A DNA stretch of 64,000 bases from Winkia neuii subsp. neuii DSM 8576 (lineage in GTDB: Bacteria > Actinomycetota > Actinomycetes > Actinomycetales > Actinomycetaceae). Below, in pieces: positions 52,688 to 61,751 of this stretch. Location: positions 62,001-126,000 of the forward strand of contig NZ_ATUW01000002.1 of the NCBI RefSeq assembly GCF_000420405.1. Reading direction: 5' to 3'. Both the position numbers and the translations under genes were made by a program. The notes below the pieces were generated by a model, which ran no database searches, was not told where the DNA came from, and saw nothing but the letters and a program-made list of their open reading frames with translations. Position 1 is the stretch's first letter, and each line of letters begins with the position of its first letter.

Positions 52688-53958
52688 CCAATTGGCGTGC
52701 ACTTTACCGTGACCACCCCACTCATGCCTCCAAATTGCCGCGGGGGCTCAGTTGGCCAGCACGGTTACTCACGGGTTTTCTAGCCCTAGTAGTTTTCTTT
52801 GTGACGGCGGGCGCGCTGGTTTACAAAGATTTGAACGATTCCATAAATGTGGCGGGTAAGAAGGACGGCGGCTTCCTGCCCTATGACCATTACACGAATC
52901 GACCAATTAATATTTTGGTGCTTGGTTCCGATACTCGTTCTGGTAAGTCTGGCGAGGGCGAGGATACAGGTGTCGAGGGTATGCGCTCTGACACTATGAT
53001 GATTGCCCACGTGGCCAAAGACCGGAAATCCGTGTCGGTGATTTCTATTCCCCGCGACACGATGGTTGATTTGCCCTCTTGCCGCACCGAGGACGGCAGC
53101 GAAACAGAACCCAGCTTTGGCCAAGTGAACAGCGCGTTTGCCCAGGCTGCAGGCCGTTCTGACACGACTGCTGGAATCGAGTGCGCAAAGAAGACCGTGG
53201 AGGCGAACACCGGGGTCAAAATAGACGAGTATGTACTGGCCGACTTCAGCGGCTTTTCTTCCATGGTTGAAGCGCTCGGGGGGTTAAAACTTTGGTTGGA
53301 CGAGGACATTTCTGACGAAGATGCCCACTTAGATCTGAAGAAGGGCTGTAACCATTTGGACGGAAAGGCCGCGATTGGCTATGCCAGGTTGCGCCATGTA
53401 GGTGATGGTTCAGACCTCTCCCGAATCCAGCGCCAGCAACGCCTGTTGGGAATCATGATTCGCACCGCACTGAAAAAGAACGTGTTGACTAACATTTCCT
53501 CCCTCTACGGATTTACTAAGGCTGGGCTCTCTTCACTCACCGTTTCCTCGGGGTTTTCCTCGCTTGCCGCATTGGGCGGCACCGCCTACTCTCTACAAGC
53601 TATTAAGCCAGCGAACGTACGTTTTGCCACTGCCCCATACGCGCCGTATCCGGCAGATCCCGACCGGGTAATTTTTTCCGAGGACGCCGAAGCTGTCTGG
53701 ACCGCATTGCGCGAGGACAGCCCGCTGCCGGCGGGCCTGCCGGTGCGCGACGGAAATTCCAAGACTTATGTAATTGCCCAGAAACCGGATAAGAAGGCCG
53801 CTAAACCCGCTCCTGACGAGGGCGGCGAACAACCTCCAGCTCCCAGTGCGGCGCCTACTTCCTCGCCCTCTGCAGAGCCTGCCCCGTCGCCTTCCTCGCC
53901 GGTTGGAGCAGAAGTGGAAGAGGATAACAAGGCCGCCCAGAAGAGGTGCGAGCCGTGA
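52684..53958 (+). CDS. LytR-CpsA-Psr (LCP) family wall polymer ligase
   Basis: A 424-residue membrane protein with one TM (~29-50) and an extracytoplasmic LCP domain (~73-260). Conserved residues: LVLGSDTRSG, MRSDTMMIAHV, VISIPRDTMVDLP, and RLRHVGDGSDLSRIQRQQRL. LCP proteins transfer lipid-linked glycans to peptidoglycan. The C-terminal ~60 residues are Pro/Ala/Ser-rich and disordered. It is followed at once by a second LCP gene with a 4-bp overlap. Confidence 0.94.
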   Translation: MTNWRALYRDHPTHASKLPRGLSWPARLLTGFLALVVFFVTAGALVYKDLNDSINVAGKKDGGFLPYDHYTNRPINILVLGSDTRSGKSGEGEDTGVEGMRSDTMMIAHVAKDRKSVSVISIPRDTMVDLPSCRTEDGSETEPSFGQVNSAFAQAAGRSDTTAGIECAKKTVEANTGVKIDEYVLADFSGFSSMVEALGGLKLWLDEDISDEDAHLDLKKGCNHLDGKAAIGYARLRHVGDGSDLSRIQRQQRLLGIMIRTALKKNVLTNISSLYGFTKAGLSSLTVSSGFSSLAALGGTAYSLQAIKPANVRFATAPYAPYPADPDRVIFSEDAEAVWTALREDSPLPAGLPVRDGNSKTYVIAQKPDKKAAKPAPDEGGEQPPAPSAAPTSSPSAEPAPSPSSPVGAEVEEDNKAAQKRCEP

Positions 53959-55169
53959 GCAATCCGCCCTCTTTCCAGCCCAGACGGCGCCGCCGGCCTT
54001 CAGCTTCGGCTTCCTCTGCCGCCCCTAATCGGACTGGCGCGTCCACCCCGTCCAGGCGAGCAAGCTCGCAGCCGCGTTCGTACCCTCCTGCCTCTCCGCC
54101 CTCGTATCCTCCTACGCGCAGGAGCATCCGACCGGATCAGGCGCCCCCTCGCCCTCGTGAGGAACCTACTTTCCCCACGGTAGAACCAACTTCTACTAAC
54201 CTGCGCCCACAACCCAGACGGCGGCGCTACCATTTCACCCCCAAGCCGATAGCGCTACTGGTAGTTATCGCCTTCATCTGTTGGCCACTGGGGCTCCTAC
54301 TGTGGGCCAATTCAAAACTGAGCCATGTGGACGCCCTAGACGGGCAGGGAATACGTTCCGGGCAGACCTATCTGCTTGCAGGTTCCGACGAGCGTAACAC
54401 CTCCGAAGGGCAAAATGGCATAGGTCCCGACGGGACCCAGGGGCACCGAGCCGACACCATAATGCTGATCCACAAGGCAGACAATGGCCAGGCTGCGGCC
54501 GTCTCACTACCCCGAGATACCCTTGTCGACATTCCCCAGTGGGGCTACAACAAACTGAACGCCGCATATGCCTTTGGGGGTGCCCCACTACTAGTGAGCT
54601 CGGTAGAAAAACTAACTGGGATACATGTAGACCACTTTGTACAAATTGGTATGGGGGGCGTCGAGCAAATGGTCGATGCCGTAGGCGGCGTGAACCTCTG
54701 CATGGATATGACCGTACAAGACCCGGAGGCCAAACTGGATTGGACAGCGGGCTGCCACGATGCTGACGGAAAGACTGCACTAGCTTTTTCCCGCATGCGC
54801 AAATTCGACCCCAGGGGCGATTTGGGGCGCGCTGATAGGCAACGTCAGGTGGTAAACCAAGTGCTCAAAAAAGGACTTTCTCCTTCCAGTCTCGTAAACC
54901 CCTTCCGCCATGTGGCGCTGGGAGGCGCGGTTGCTAGCTCGCTTACTACCGATCCCGACACCGGAATGGTTACACTAGCCCGGCTCGGGTTGGCCTATAA
55001 GAATGCTACGGGAGCCGGCCTGTCCGGAATTCCTCCCATTGAATCCACTGATTATTACGTTGAGGGAGCAGGCTCGACGGTTCTACTAGACGAGGAAAAA
55101 TCCCCAGAGTTTTTCGCGAAGCTGCGCGAGGGCACCCTCAGTAAAGAGGATTTCCAAAAAACAGAATAA
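53955..55169 (+). CDS. LytR-CpsA-Psr (LCP) family ligase with long disordered cytoplasmic tail
   Basis: A 404-residue protein. The N-terminal ~95 residues are Arg/Pro/Ser-rich and predicted to be cytoplasmic and disordered (FQPRRRRRPS, SYPPASPPSYPP). TM at ~97-118, then an LCP domain: TYLLAGSDERNTSEG, HRADTIMLIHKAD, VSLPRDTLVDIPQ, FSRMRKFDPRGDLGRADRQR. The GTG at 53955 overlaps the previous stop (GTGA). The order GT2, DUF2304, LCP, LCP suggests a polymer attachment operon. It ends in a palindromic terminator. Confidence 0.94.
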   Translation: MSNPPSFQPRRRRRPSASASSAAPNRTGASTPSRRASSQPRSYPPASPPSYPPTRRSIRPDQAPPRPREEPTFPTVEPTSTNLRPQPRRRRYHFTPKPIALLVVIAFICWPLGLLLWANSKLSHVDALDGQGIRSGQTYLLAGSDERNTSEGQNGIGPDGTQGHRADTIMLIHKADNGQAAAVSLPRDTLVDIPQWGYNKLNAAYAFGGAPLLVSSVEKLTGIHVDHFVQIGMGGVEQMVDAVGGVNLCMDMTVQDPEAKLDWTAGCHDADGKTALAFSRMRKFDPRGDLGRADRQRQVVNQVLKKGLSPSSLVNPFRHVALGGAVASSLTTDPDTGMVTLARLGLAYKNATGAGLSGIPPIESTDYYVEGAGSTVLLDEEKSPEFFAKLREGTLSKEDFQKTE

Positions 55170-55208
55170 AGTTATGGCGTGACCTCAAATCGGTCACGCC
55201 ATAACTTT
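55168..55208. terminator. Bidirectional terminator between LCP and galE
   Basis: A perfect 17-bp inverted repeat (55168-55184 with 55192-55208), loop 7 nt, core ATGGCGTGACC. It starts inside the stop codon of the LCP gene and lies 12 bp from the galE stop on the other strand, so it serves both. Confidence 0.9.
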
Positions 55209-55220
55209 TACTCTCGCGTG

Positions 55221-56228
55221 CTACTTGTTAGCGTTTAATGCCTCCACGTCGATTGCCCGATCGTGGGCCTGCCAGGCCTTCCAAGCCGATACCAAAATGT
55301 CATGCACATCGTACTTAGCCTTCCAACCAAGCACTTCCGTAATCCGCGAGGCGTTGCCAATAAGCTGCGGCGGATCGCCGGCGCGGCGATCCAATTCGTC
55401 GGCCTCAAAGTTCAATCCAGTAACCTCGCGAAGACCGTCTACAATCTGGCGGACTGAAGTGCCCTTGCCGGTCCCCACGTTGAACGTGTGGTACTGCATC
55501 TTCGAGCCTGATTCCACGTAGTCGAGGGCGGAAAGGTGGGCATCCGCAAGATCCAAAATATGGATGTAGTCGCGGATGCAGGTGCCATCGGGAGTGTCGT
55601 AGTCCGTACCGAATATCTTTGGGTTATCCCCCTTGGCAAGCCTGTCCAAGAGCATCGGAACCAGGTTCAAAGTGGCGGGATCTTCCAGATCTTCCCAACC
55701 GGCACCGGCAACGTTGAAATAGCGCAGACCGATCCAACGCAACCCCCAGGCGCGCTCGCAGTCAGCCATCATCCACTCGCCTATGAGCTTCGTTTCGCCG
55801 TAGGGGTTGATGGGGTGCTTCTCAATGTCTTCGTCTACTACCTCTACCGGTGGCATACCGTATACTGCAGCAGAGGAAGAGAAGATCATCTGCCTGACCC
55901 CGGTGGCCTCCATGGCTTGCAACATGTTAGCCAGGCCGCCAATATTTTGCTGATAGTACCAGGTTGGCTTTTCTACTGACTCGCCCACCTGTTTGCGCGC
56001 GGCAAAGTGGATAACAGCACTAACCGATTCCTGCTCAATAGTCTGAATGAGTTTTTCGACAGCGCCTGCAGAAGCAATATCTAGCTCAACGAGCTTGGCG
56101 TCGCCAATGCGATCAGCTTTGCCGTAGGACAGGTCGTCTACAACCACTACGTCTTGCCCGCGCTGACGCAGCAACCTAACTACGTGAGCCCCAATGTATC
56201 CGGCTCCACCTGCAACTAAAATACTCAT
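55221..56228 (-). CDS. galE: UDP-glucose 4-epimerase
   Basis: A 335-residue short-chain dehydrogenase-type epimerase interconverting UDP-glucose and UDP-galactose. Seen: VAGGAGYIGAHVVRLLRQRG, active-site Ser region FSSSAAVYG, YxxxK in YGETKLIGE, and the substrate part DYDTPDGTCIRDYIHILDLA. It supplies UDP-Gal for Glf. The ATG lies 1 nt past the purE stop, with GGAAG in the end of purE, so it is in the purK-purE-galE operon. Confidence 0.96.
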   Translation of the reverse strand: MSILVAGGAGYIGAHVVRLLRQRGQDVVVVDDLSYGKADRIGDAKLVELDIASAGAVEKLIQTIEQESVSAVIHFAARKQVGESVEKPTWYYQQNIGGLANMLQAMEATGVRQMIFSSSAAVYGMPPVEVVDEDIEKHPINPYGETKLIGEWMMADCERAWGLRWIGLRYFNVAGAGWEDLEDPATLNLVPMLLDRLAKGDNPKIFGTDYDTPDGTCIRDYIHILDLADAHLSALDYVESGSKMQYHTFNVGTGKGTSVRQIVDGLREVTGLNFEADELDRRAGDPPQLIGNASRITEVLGWKAKYDVHDILVSAWKAWQAHDRAIDVEALNANK

Positions 56229-56229
56229 T

Positions 56230-56742
56230 TTACTTCCCTTTCTGCCCTAGGTCTGCGTCCAGCCTTTTGCCTTTTTCGATCGCAACTTCGCGCAAATTGT
56301 CTTGATATTTTTCCATCGCTCTGCGAATTCGAGCTGCCTCTTCCCCTTGCCCGGAACCAAGAATACGCGCCGCAAGTAACCCCGCGTTCTTAGCCCCTCC
56401 GACCGAGACAGTGGCCACCGGGACACCGCCCGGCATCTGCACGATCGACAGGAGGGAATCCATCCCGTCCAAGTACTTGAGAGGGACCGGAACGCCTATA
56501 ACAGGAAGAGGGGTAACAGCTGCGAGCATTCCCGGCAAGTGGGCGGCCCCGCCGGCACCGGCAATAATCACGCTGTAGCCATTTGCAACTGCCTGCCTAC
56601 CAAACGCAATCATGTCCGCAGGCATGCGGTGAGCCGATACGACCTTTGCGTCGTAGTCGATACCCAGGTCAGTCAGCTCCTGGGCTGCCGCCCTCATTGT
56701 GGGCCAATCTGAATCGGAGCCCATCACTATTGCAACCTTCAC
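56230..56742 (-). CDS. purE: N5-carboxyaminoimidazole ribonucleotide mutase
   Basis: A 170-residue class I PurE, converting N5-CAIR to CAIR in purine synthesis. Seen: [31 protein letters not shown], and [18 protein letters not shown]. The GTG at 56742 overlaps the purK stop (GTGA), with AAGGAAG upstream; the frame to 56796 shadows purK. Confidence 0.96.
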   Translation of the reverse strand: MKVAIVMGSDSDWPTMRAAAQELTDLGIDYDAKVVSAHRMPADMIAFGRQAVANGYSVIIAGAGGAAHLPGMLAAVTPLPVIGVPVPLKYLDGMDSLLSIVQMPGGVPVATVSVGGAKNAGLLAARILGSGQGEEAARIRRAMEKYQDNLREVAIEKGKRLDADLGQKGK

Positions 56743-57884
56743 TCGGCTTCCTTTCCCTGAAGAATGTTTACGACCTTGCGTGCCCTGTGCGCGCACTCGC
56801 TGCTGTCAGGGCCAACCACGGTCACATGCCCCAGTTTACGGCCGGGGCGGACGCCTTTGCCGTAATAGTGCACCTTAGCCGCCGGATCTGCCGCGAGCGC
56901 TTGCGGGTATGCCTCACGCGGTTCCGAGAAATCTGACCCAAGTAGGTTTACCATCGCCGCTGCCCCGTTCACCGGCGAGGTATCGCCTAGGGGAAGGTCC
57001 AATACTGCCCGCAAGTGCTGTTCAAATTGCGAAGTGACGGCCCCTTCGATGGTCCAGTGTCCACTGTTGTGAGGGCGCATTGCCAGTTCGTTTACGTAGA
57101 GTTTTGCCTCGTCTGCCTGCCCTACCAAAAACATTTCCACGGCTAACACGCCGGTAACGTTGAGCTTAGAAGCTATCTTCTTGCCTAACTCGCATGCCCG
57201 GTCAGCAACCTTATCGGAGAGGTTAGGAGCCGGAGCTAACACCACAGAGCAGACCCCATCTTGTTGGATTGTTTCCGCCACTGGCCAGCAACGGACCTGC
57301 CCAGACGGGCGGCGAGCAAGCAGAACAGCTAGTTCCTTGTTGAATTTTACGGCCTCTTCTGCAAGCAAGGATTCGCCCTCGCCAAGGGCGGATAGCCATT
57401 CTTCGGCCTCGCCAAGCGAGTTGATCTTTAATACCCCTTTGCCGTCGTAACCTCCAGTGGGGGTTTTCAGAATCAACGGCAAACCAACTTTCTGTGCAAA
57501 GTCAGCTAGCTCACCCTTGGTGGACACTTCGGCCCAGCGCGGGTTGGGCGCCCCCAGAGCATCCATAACCTGGCGCATTTTTAGTTTATTTTGGGCGTAT
57601 AGCAAGGCCTTCGGAGCTGGGCGGACAGGTATCGACAGTGTCTCTAAAAATTCGTTTGGCACATGCTCGTGCTCAAACGTCAGGACCTGAGCCCCCTGCG
57701 AAATTTCGGCGATCGCCTGCGTATCGGAGGCCTGCCCTACCGGAGAATCCGGAGTTACTTGCGCTGTAGCCGCCTCCTTCGATTCAACTAGAACCCGCAG
57801 ATGAATTCCGAGGGCGTTGGCCGATTCTTGCATCATGCGGGCGAGTTGCCCGCCTCCTACTACTGCGACTATTGGTGCACTCAC
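56739..57884 (-). CDS. purK: N5-carboxyaminoimidazole ribonucleotide synthase
   Basis: A 381-residue ATP-grasp enzyme that makes N5-CAIR from AIR, bicarbonate and ATP. Seen: [23 protein letters not shown]-grasp [16 protein letters not shown], and the metal site [17 protein letters not shown]. It starts with GTG; TAGGAT lies 6 nt upstream and no ribosome site is visible, so the mRNA is probably leaderless. Divergent from gtrA, as in M. tuberculosis (Rv3276c/Rv3277). Confidence 0.96.
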   Translation of the reverse strand: MSAPIVAVVGGGQLARMMQESANALGIHLRVLVESKEAATAQVTPDSPVGQASDTQAIAEISQGAQVLTFEHEHVPNEFLETLSIPVRPAPKALLYAQNKLKMRQVMDALGAPNPRWAEVSTKGELADFAQKVGLPLILKTPTGGYDGKGVLKINSLGEAEEWLSALGEGESLLAEEAVKFNKELAVLLARRPSGQVRCWPVAETIQQDGVCSVVLAPAPNLSDKVADRACELGKKIASKLNVTGVLAVEMFLVGQADEAKLYVNELAMRPHNSGHWTIEGAVTSQFEQHLRAVLDLPLGDTSPVNGAAAMVNLLGSDFSEPREAYPQALAADPAAKVHYYGKGVRPGRKLGHVTVVGPDSSECAHRARKVVNILQGKEAE

Positions 57885-57890
57885 GTAACA

Positions 57891-57896
57891 ATCCTA
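57891..57896 (-). promoter_or_regulatory. -10 box (TAGGAT) of purK
   Basis: On the minus strand TAGGAT ends 6 nt before the GTG at 57884, matching a leaderless start. No clear -35 was found. Confidence 0.45.
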
Positions 57897-57923
57897 TCTT
57901 TGGGAGGAGACTTTGCATTCACG

Positions 57924-57929
57924 TACCCT
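57924..57929 (+). promoter_or_regulatory. -10 box (TACCCT) of the gtrA-like gene
   Basis: TACCCT ends 6 nt before the GTG at 57936. A weak -35 TTGGGA lies 18 bp upstream (57900-57905). The promoter is back-to-back with that of purK. Confidence 0.4.
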
Positions 57930-57935
57930 GGGTGC

Positions 57936-58361
57936 GTGCGACTTCTTACTTACCTAAACGGCCTAGATTTGGGGCAGATAACACGTTTTTGTATAACGGG
58001 AGTCCTTGCCTGGATAGTGGACACGGTCACCCTCAACGGGCTGTTGCACTGGGGCACGCCGCCGCTACTAGCAAAAGTGGGGGCGGCTATAATTGCCACA
58101 ATTTTTTCGTGGGGGCTAAATCGCAACTGGGCATTTTCTTCCCCCAAAACAAAATCTCTTCGCCGAGAAGCGGCCCAATTCGCCCTCGCCAATATTCTGG
58201 GAATGCTGCCCCCGCTTGTGTGCCTGCTAGTAAGCCACTACGGCCTCGGTCTGATCTCGCCGCTGGCAGACACAATTTCGGCGAACGTTATAGGCCTTTT
58301 CTTCGGCACTATCTTGCGTTACGTACTTTATAAGCGAGTAGTTTTCAGGGATTTTAACTAA
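57936..58361 (+). CDS. GtrA-family membrane protein
   Basis: A 141-residue protein with four membrane segments: QITRFCITGVLAWIVDTVTL, the second with AAIIATIFSWGLNRNWAFSS (the conserved NRxxxF motif), and two more. GtrA proteins are thought to flip or present polyprenyl-phosphate sugars. The GTG at 57936 is preferred over 57801, which would lie inside purK, because a -10 box lies 6 nt before it. It corresponds in position to Rv3277 next to purK. Its end overlaps the next, convergent gene by 8 bp. Confidence 0.85.
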   Translation: MRLLTYLNGLDLGQITRFCITGVLAWIVDTVTLNGLLHWGTPPLLAKVGAAIIATIFSWGLNRNWAFSSPKTKSLRREAAQFALANILGMLPPLVCLLVSHYGLGLISPLADTISANVIGLFFGTILRYVLYKRVVFRDFN

Positions 58362-59430
58362 GAAGTTCTCGAAGGATAGACACAAATTGGGCTCCCCGAG
58401 CCGACCAAGTCCACTGCTCCATCTTCTTTGCTGGATATGACTGGGGATTGTGCTCCCACAGCTGCTTTATCCCCGTTTCCAAACCGGCCACAGACTTTTC
58501 GGTGATAACAACAGGAGCCCCATCTTCTGCCAGCCGCTTAGCACCGGGAACTGGAAATGTTACAACTGCGCTATTTTGACTCAGTGCTTCTAACAAAGTG
58601 GTTTGAAAGCCCTCAGACAGGCTAGTCGGATTTACCAAGATTCCCCCCCGCAATGCCGCCGGCACCTCTTTTGGCGCGATCGCGCCGAGCACCCGCAGAT
58701 GCTCAGACTCATATTGGCGGAGCTGTTCGAGTTGAGGTCCGCCCCCAATAAGCGTCCCCCGAACAGGCATACCCTGCGCCACCAAACCATTCACTAAATA
58801 GACGAATTCACGCCATCCCTTTCCTGCCACGATGCGGCCAATAAAAAGTAACTTGTTCGGGTCGCGGCTGACAGGCGGACACGGGGAAGCATCGATGGCG
58901 TTGTAAAACAGTTGCGCACGCACACGCGAAAGTCGGTAGACAAAATCAGCAACGCTCTCGGACACCGCAAGCACTGCTGTTGCCGAACGCAAACTCGCCC
59001 GCCCCAAAGTCTGGTCAACAAGGTAAGCCGCAGTCGAAACAATACGAGAATTCGAAGAAACGTAATCTGATCCATGCTCGGTGTGAACCACCGGTATCTT
59101 CAAGCTCCTAGCGGCAACGTCACCCGCCCACGTCATAGGGAAAAAGCGCGTGTGCACCGAAACTACGTCTACTCCCTCGGTGGCAATATACCTGCGCAAA
59201 AACTGCACTACTGCGGGACTCGGAACCCCAAATACCCCACCAAAGCGGAAATGCTCCGGGAAGGTAAACACGCGCGCTCCGTCGCGACGTTCTTCTTTCC
59301 TATCCTGTCCCAAAGTCACAACTGTTACCCTGTGCCCGCTCGCAGTAAGGTAACGTACAAGCGCGTGCACGTGCAGTTCCACACCGCCAACTTTGGGCGG
59401 ATAATTGTTTACCGAGAACAGGATGTGCAT
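58354..59430 (-). CDS. Glycosyltransferase family 4
   Basis: A 358-residue GT-B enzyme: HILFSVNNYPPKVGGVELHV, VVHTEHGSDYV, KLLFIGRIVAGKGWREFVYL, and the E-x7-E motif in SLSEGFQTTLLEALSQN. Close in type to PimA/MshA-like and capsule GT4 enzymes. The ATG at 59430 with AGGGA 6 nt upstream is preferred over 59451. It is divergent from the next GT4 gene. Confidence 0.9.
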   Translation of the reverse strand: MHILFSVNNYPPKVGGVELHVHALVRYLTASGHRVTVVTLGQDRKEERRDGARVFTFPEHFRFGGVFGVPSPAVVQFLRRYIATEGVDVVSVHTRFFPMTWAGDVAARSLKIPVVHTEHGSDYVSSNSRIVSTAAYLVDQTLGRASLRSATAVLAVSESVADFVYRLSRVRAQLFYNAIDASPCPPVSRDPNKLLFIGRIVAGKGWREFVYLVNGLVAQGMPVRGTLIGGGPQLEQLRQYESEHLRVLGAIAPKEVPAALRGGILVNPTSLSEGFQTTLLEALSQNSAVVTFPVPGAKRLAEDGAPVVITEKSVAGLETGIKQLWEHNPQSYPAKKMEQWTWSARGAQFVSILRELLS

Positions 59431-59477
59431 GTTGGTCCCTACCGACGCCAAGCCCTAGGAAAGTTTTGGAAAATCAT

Positions 59478-60557
59478 ATGAACACGCTCTTCTTCATAAC
59501 CGATGCTGCTATTGGTGGGGCCGAAAAATTACTGGTGACGCTTGGGAAAGCTTGGCCCCACTCTTCGCGTCACACGCTTGTCATTCTAATGCAACCAGAC
59601 GCCCTGTCAGATCAGCTGGAAGACGCATTCGACAAAGTCTACTACCTAAACTTTGACAAAAATTCGCGAAACCTTCTGGCAATGGTTCGTAACTTTTCGG
59701 CGATAGTGAAACGGGAATGCCCGGATGTGATCTGGTCCCACCTATTCCACGCGGACCTGGTCTCTCTACTCTCCCCAGCCAAAGGTGTGCGCATTTCCAC
59801 AATGCATACTCACGGACTAGGACCTGCCGATCACCCGCTTACCCGCGCCATCGCAAAAGTTGTGGGAACTCTCTCATTCCGTTTTAGTGCGGTTGTCCCC
59901 TCTTCAGCAAGCGCACATATGCGCGAGTTTTTAGAGCACCTACACATGCGCCACGTCGTGGAACCAATACCGAACGGCACAGCTCTGCCAGCCCAGGCCA
60001 CCTTCTCTAACTCCAAGACCTTCACAAATATTTCGCGAAACCACCCCGTCAAAGGGCACAAATACCTACTCCAAGCATTCTCGCGGATAGCTGCCCAAGT
60101 CCCCGACTGGAACTTGCGCCTAATTGGGCCCGACGTAATCCCAAACAAACTCACAATGCCTAACTCAGCATGTGAGCAACTACTTGCTAAAGGACGCATT
60201 AGCCTGGAGGGCCCCACCTTGGATCCCGCCCAGATACTCTCAGAGAGTGGAGCGCTGGTAATTTCTTCTGCATATGGGGAGGCCTTCCCTATAATCGGCA
60301 CTGAGGCCGCCGGGTGCGGAGTGCCAGTAATATCTACAGATGTGGGCTCCTGCTCCGATTTTGTCGATGAAGATAAATTTTTAGTACCCCCACAAGATGT
60401 ACCGGCACTAGCACAAGCATTGCTAGATTATGCCGAGCTAAGCCCTGCTGAGCGTGTGCAGCTATCCCAGAAAGCGCGCAAGCGGGCCGAAGCGAAATAT
60501 TCGGGGCAGGCCGTAGCGGACAAATACTTCCATCTCTTCCAAAGGCTAGTTAAGTGA
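59478..60557 (+). CDS. Glycosyltransferase family 4
   Basis: A 359-residue GT-B enzyme: LFFITDAAIGGAEKLLVTLG, VIWSHLFHADLVSLL, ISRNHPVKGHKYLLQAFSRI, and the E-x7-E motif in AYGEAFPIIGTEAAGCGVPV. The ATG at 59478 follows GGAAAA; the TTG at 59466 is the alternative. Its stop overlaps the flippase GTG by 4 bp, so glycan transfer and export are coupled. Confidence 0.9.
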   Translation: MNTLFFITDAAIGGAEKLLVTLGKAWPHSSRHTLVILMQPDALSDQLEDAFDKVYYLNFDKNSRNLLAMVRNFSAIVKRECPDVIWSHLFHADLVSLLSPAKGVRISTMHTHGLGPADHPLTRAIAKVVGTLSFRFSAVVPSSASAHMREFLEHLHMRHVVEPIPNGTALPAQATFSNSKTFTNISRNHPVKGHKYLLQAFSRIAAQVPDWNLRLIGPDVIPNKLTMPNSACEQLLAKGRISLEGPTLDPAQILSESGALVISSAYGEAFPIIGTEAAGCGVPVISTDVGSCSDFVDEDKFLVPPQDVPALAQALLDYAELSPAERVQLSQKARKRAEAKYSGQAVADKYFHLFQRLVK

Positions 60558-61744
60558 AACTTCGTAATTCCATCCTTAGCAAGACCCTACTCTCGTCCTA
60601 TGGAATGGCAATCCAAGGGGTGGCCCGGTTCGGTTACACCTGGCTCATAGCGAACTTCATGGGCCCCGAGGAAGTAGGCGGAGTGAATACAGTCTTGTCA
60701 CTGGCCGTATACGCTGCCTTATTTTGGCCCCAAGGAGCTGCGGTAGCGGCAGCCAACTACTTTTCGCAAACTGACCTCTACGAGTCCGGACGCCAGGTGC
60801 TAGTGCGCACTACCTCGATAGCTCTTTTAGCGAGTGCATTCATAGGGGCAATAATCGCACACATATTGCTCGGGAATGTGGCTACTACAATCTGCTCATT
60901 TTTACTCGTTGGCGCATACGGCGCCTACGTATTCACTCGGGGCTCATTGCTAGGAAAAGACCGCATCGATAGGGCTGCACTTTGGGACACGATTAGCTCA
61001 ATAGCTGCAATAGGTTTGCTGGTTGCCGCTGTACTTGGCAAGCTACACTGGGCACTGTTGCTACCCCTCGCCCTCGGGTATGGGCTTTTCGCAGCCGTCA
61101 ACTGGCCTCGTGCCGGCACAGTGGGCAGGTCCTTACCTAAGGCCGCCGTAGTTGGTTTCGTGCGCGATAACTCGCTAGCTGCCCTCGCCAATGGTGGATT
61201 ACTACCAGCAACAATGGTCTTGGTGCGGGCATTCGATTCCGCCACTACTGCAGGCACTTTTGCCGTGGCAATTTCACTTGCTACTCCCGTAAATCTATTC
61301 TCCCAAGCGCTAAACCAAGTACTAGTTCCGCACCTCTCAAAAATCAAAGATCCAGCGGCCGCAAAAGCAGCCCAAAGACACCTCTTTTTTCTATCTGCCG
61401 CATTTTTGATCCCTTTGCACCTACTTCTAATAGCGGTATCCCCCTGGCTAGTTTCGCTATTTTTTGGGACAAGATATGCAGCCGGCACACTGCCAATGCA
61501 GATACTTTTGGCAATAGTAATGCTGATTTCGCTAACCTGCGTCCCATCAGCGTATCTAGTTACTACAGGCAGGCAAAAAATCTATGCCAAGATCTGCCTT
61601 GCTGCCTTTGCAATTGGCACAGTCTTGCTGGCTATTTTGTCGCCGCTACTCGGTCAATCCGGCTCGCTAATCGGTTACGCTGTGGGAGCGGGAGGAGGCG
61701 CCGTCGCCGTTATAGTGGGAGCCTTTCGCTCTGCCGCCGCATAA
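60554..61744 (+). CDS. Polysaccharide flippase-like membrane protein (Wzx/MATE-type)
   Basis: A 396-residue protein with about 12 membrane segments: YGMAIQGVARFGYTWLIANF, GPEEVGGVNTVLSLAVYAAL, a Arg/Gly-rich loop TRGSLLGKDRIDRA, and LISLTCVPSAYLVTTGRQKI. This is the polysaccharide-transport (PST) branch of the MOP superfamily, which flips lipid-linked repeat units. It starts with GTG overlapping the GT4 stop. The window thus has both an ABC exporter and a flippase, suggesting two glycans. Confidence 0.87.
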   Translation: MKLRNSILSKTLLSSYGMAIQGVARFGYTWLIANFMGPEEVGGVNTVLSLAVYAALFWPQGAAVAAANYFSQTDLYESGRQVLVRTTSIALLASAFIGAIIAHILLGNVATTICSFLLVGAYGAYVFTRGSLLGKDRIDRAALWDTISSIAAIGLLVAAVLGKLHWALLLPLALGYGLFAAVNWPRAGTVGRSLPKAAVVGFVRDNSLAALANGGLLPATMVLVRAFDSATTAGTFAVAISLATPVNLFSQALNQVLVPHLSKIKDPAAAKAAQRHLFFLSAAFLIPLHLLLIAVSPWLVSLFFGTRYAAGTLPMQILLAIVMLISLTCVPSAYLVTTGRQKIYAKICLAAFAIGTVLLAILSPLLGQSGSLIGYAVGAGGGAVAVIVGAFRSAAA

Positions 61745-61751
61745 ACAAAAT

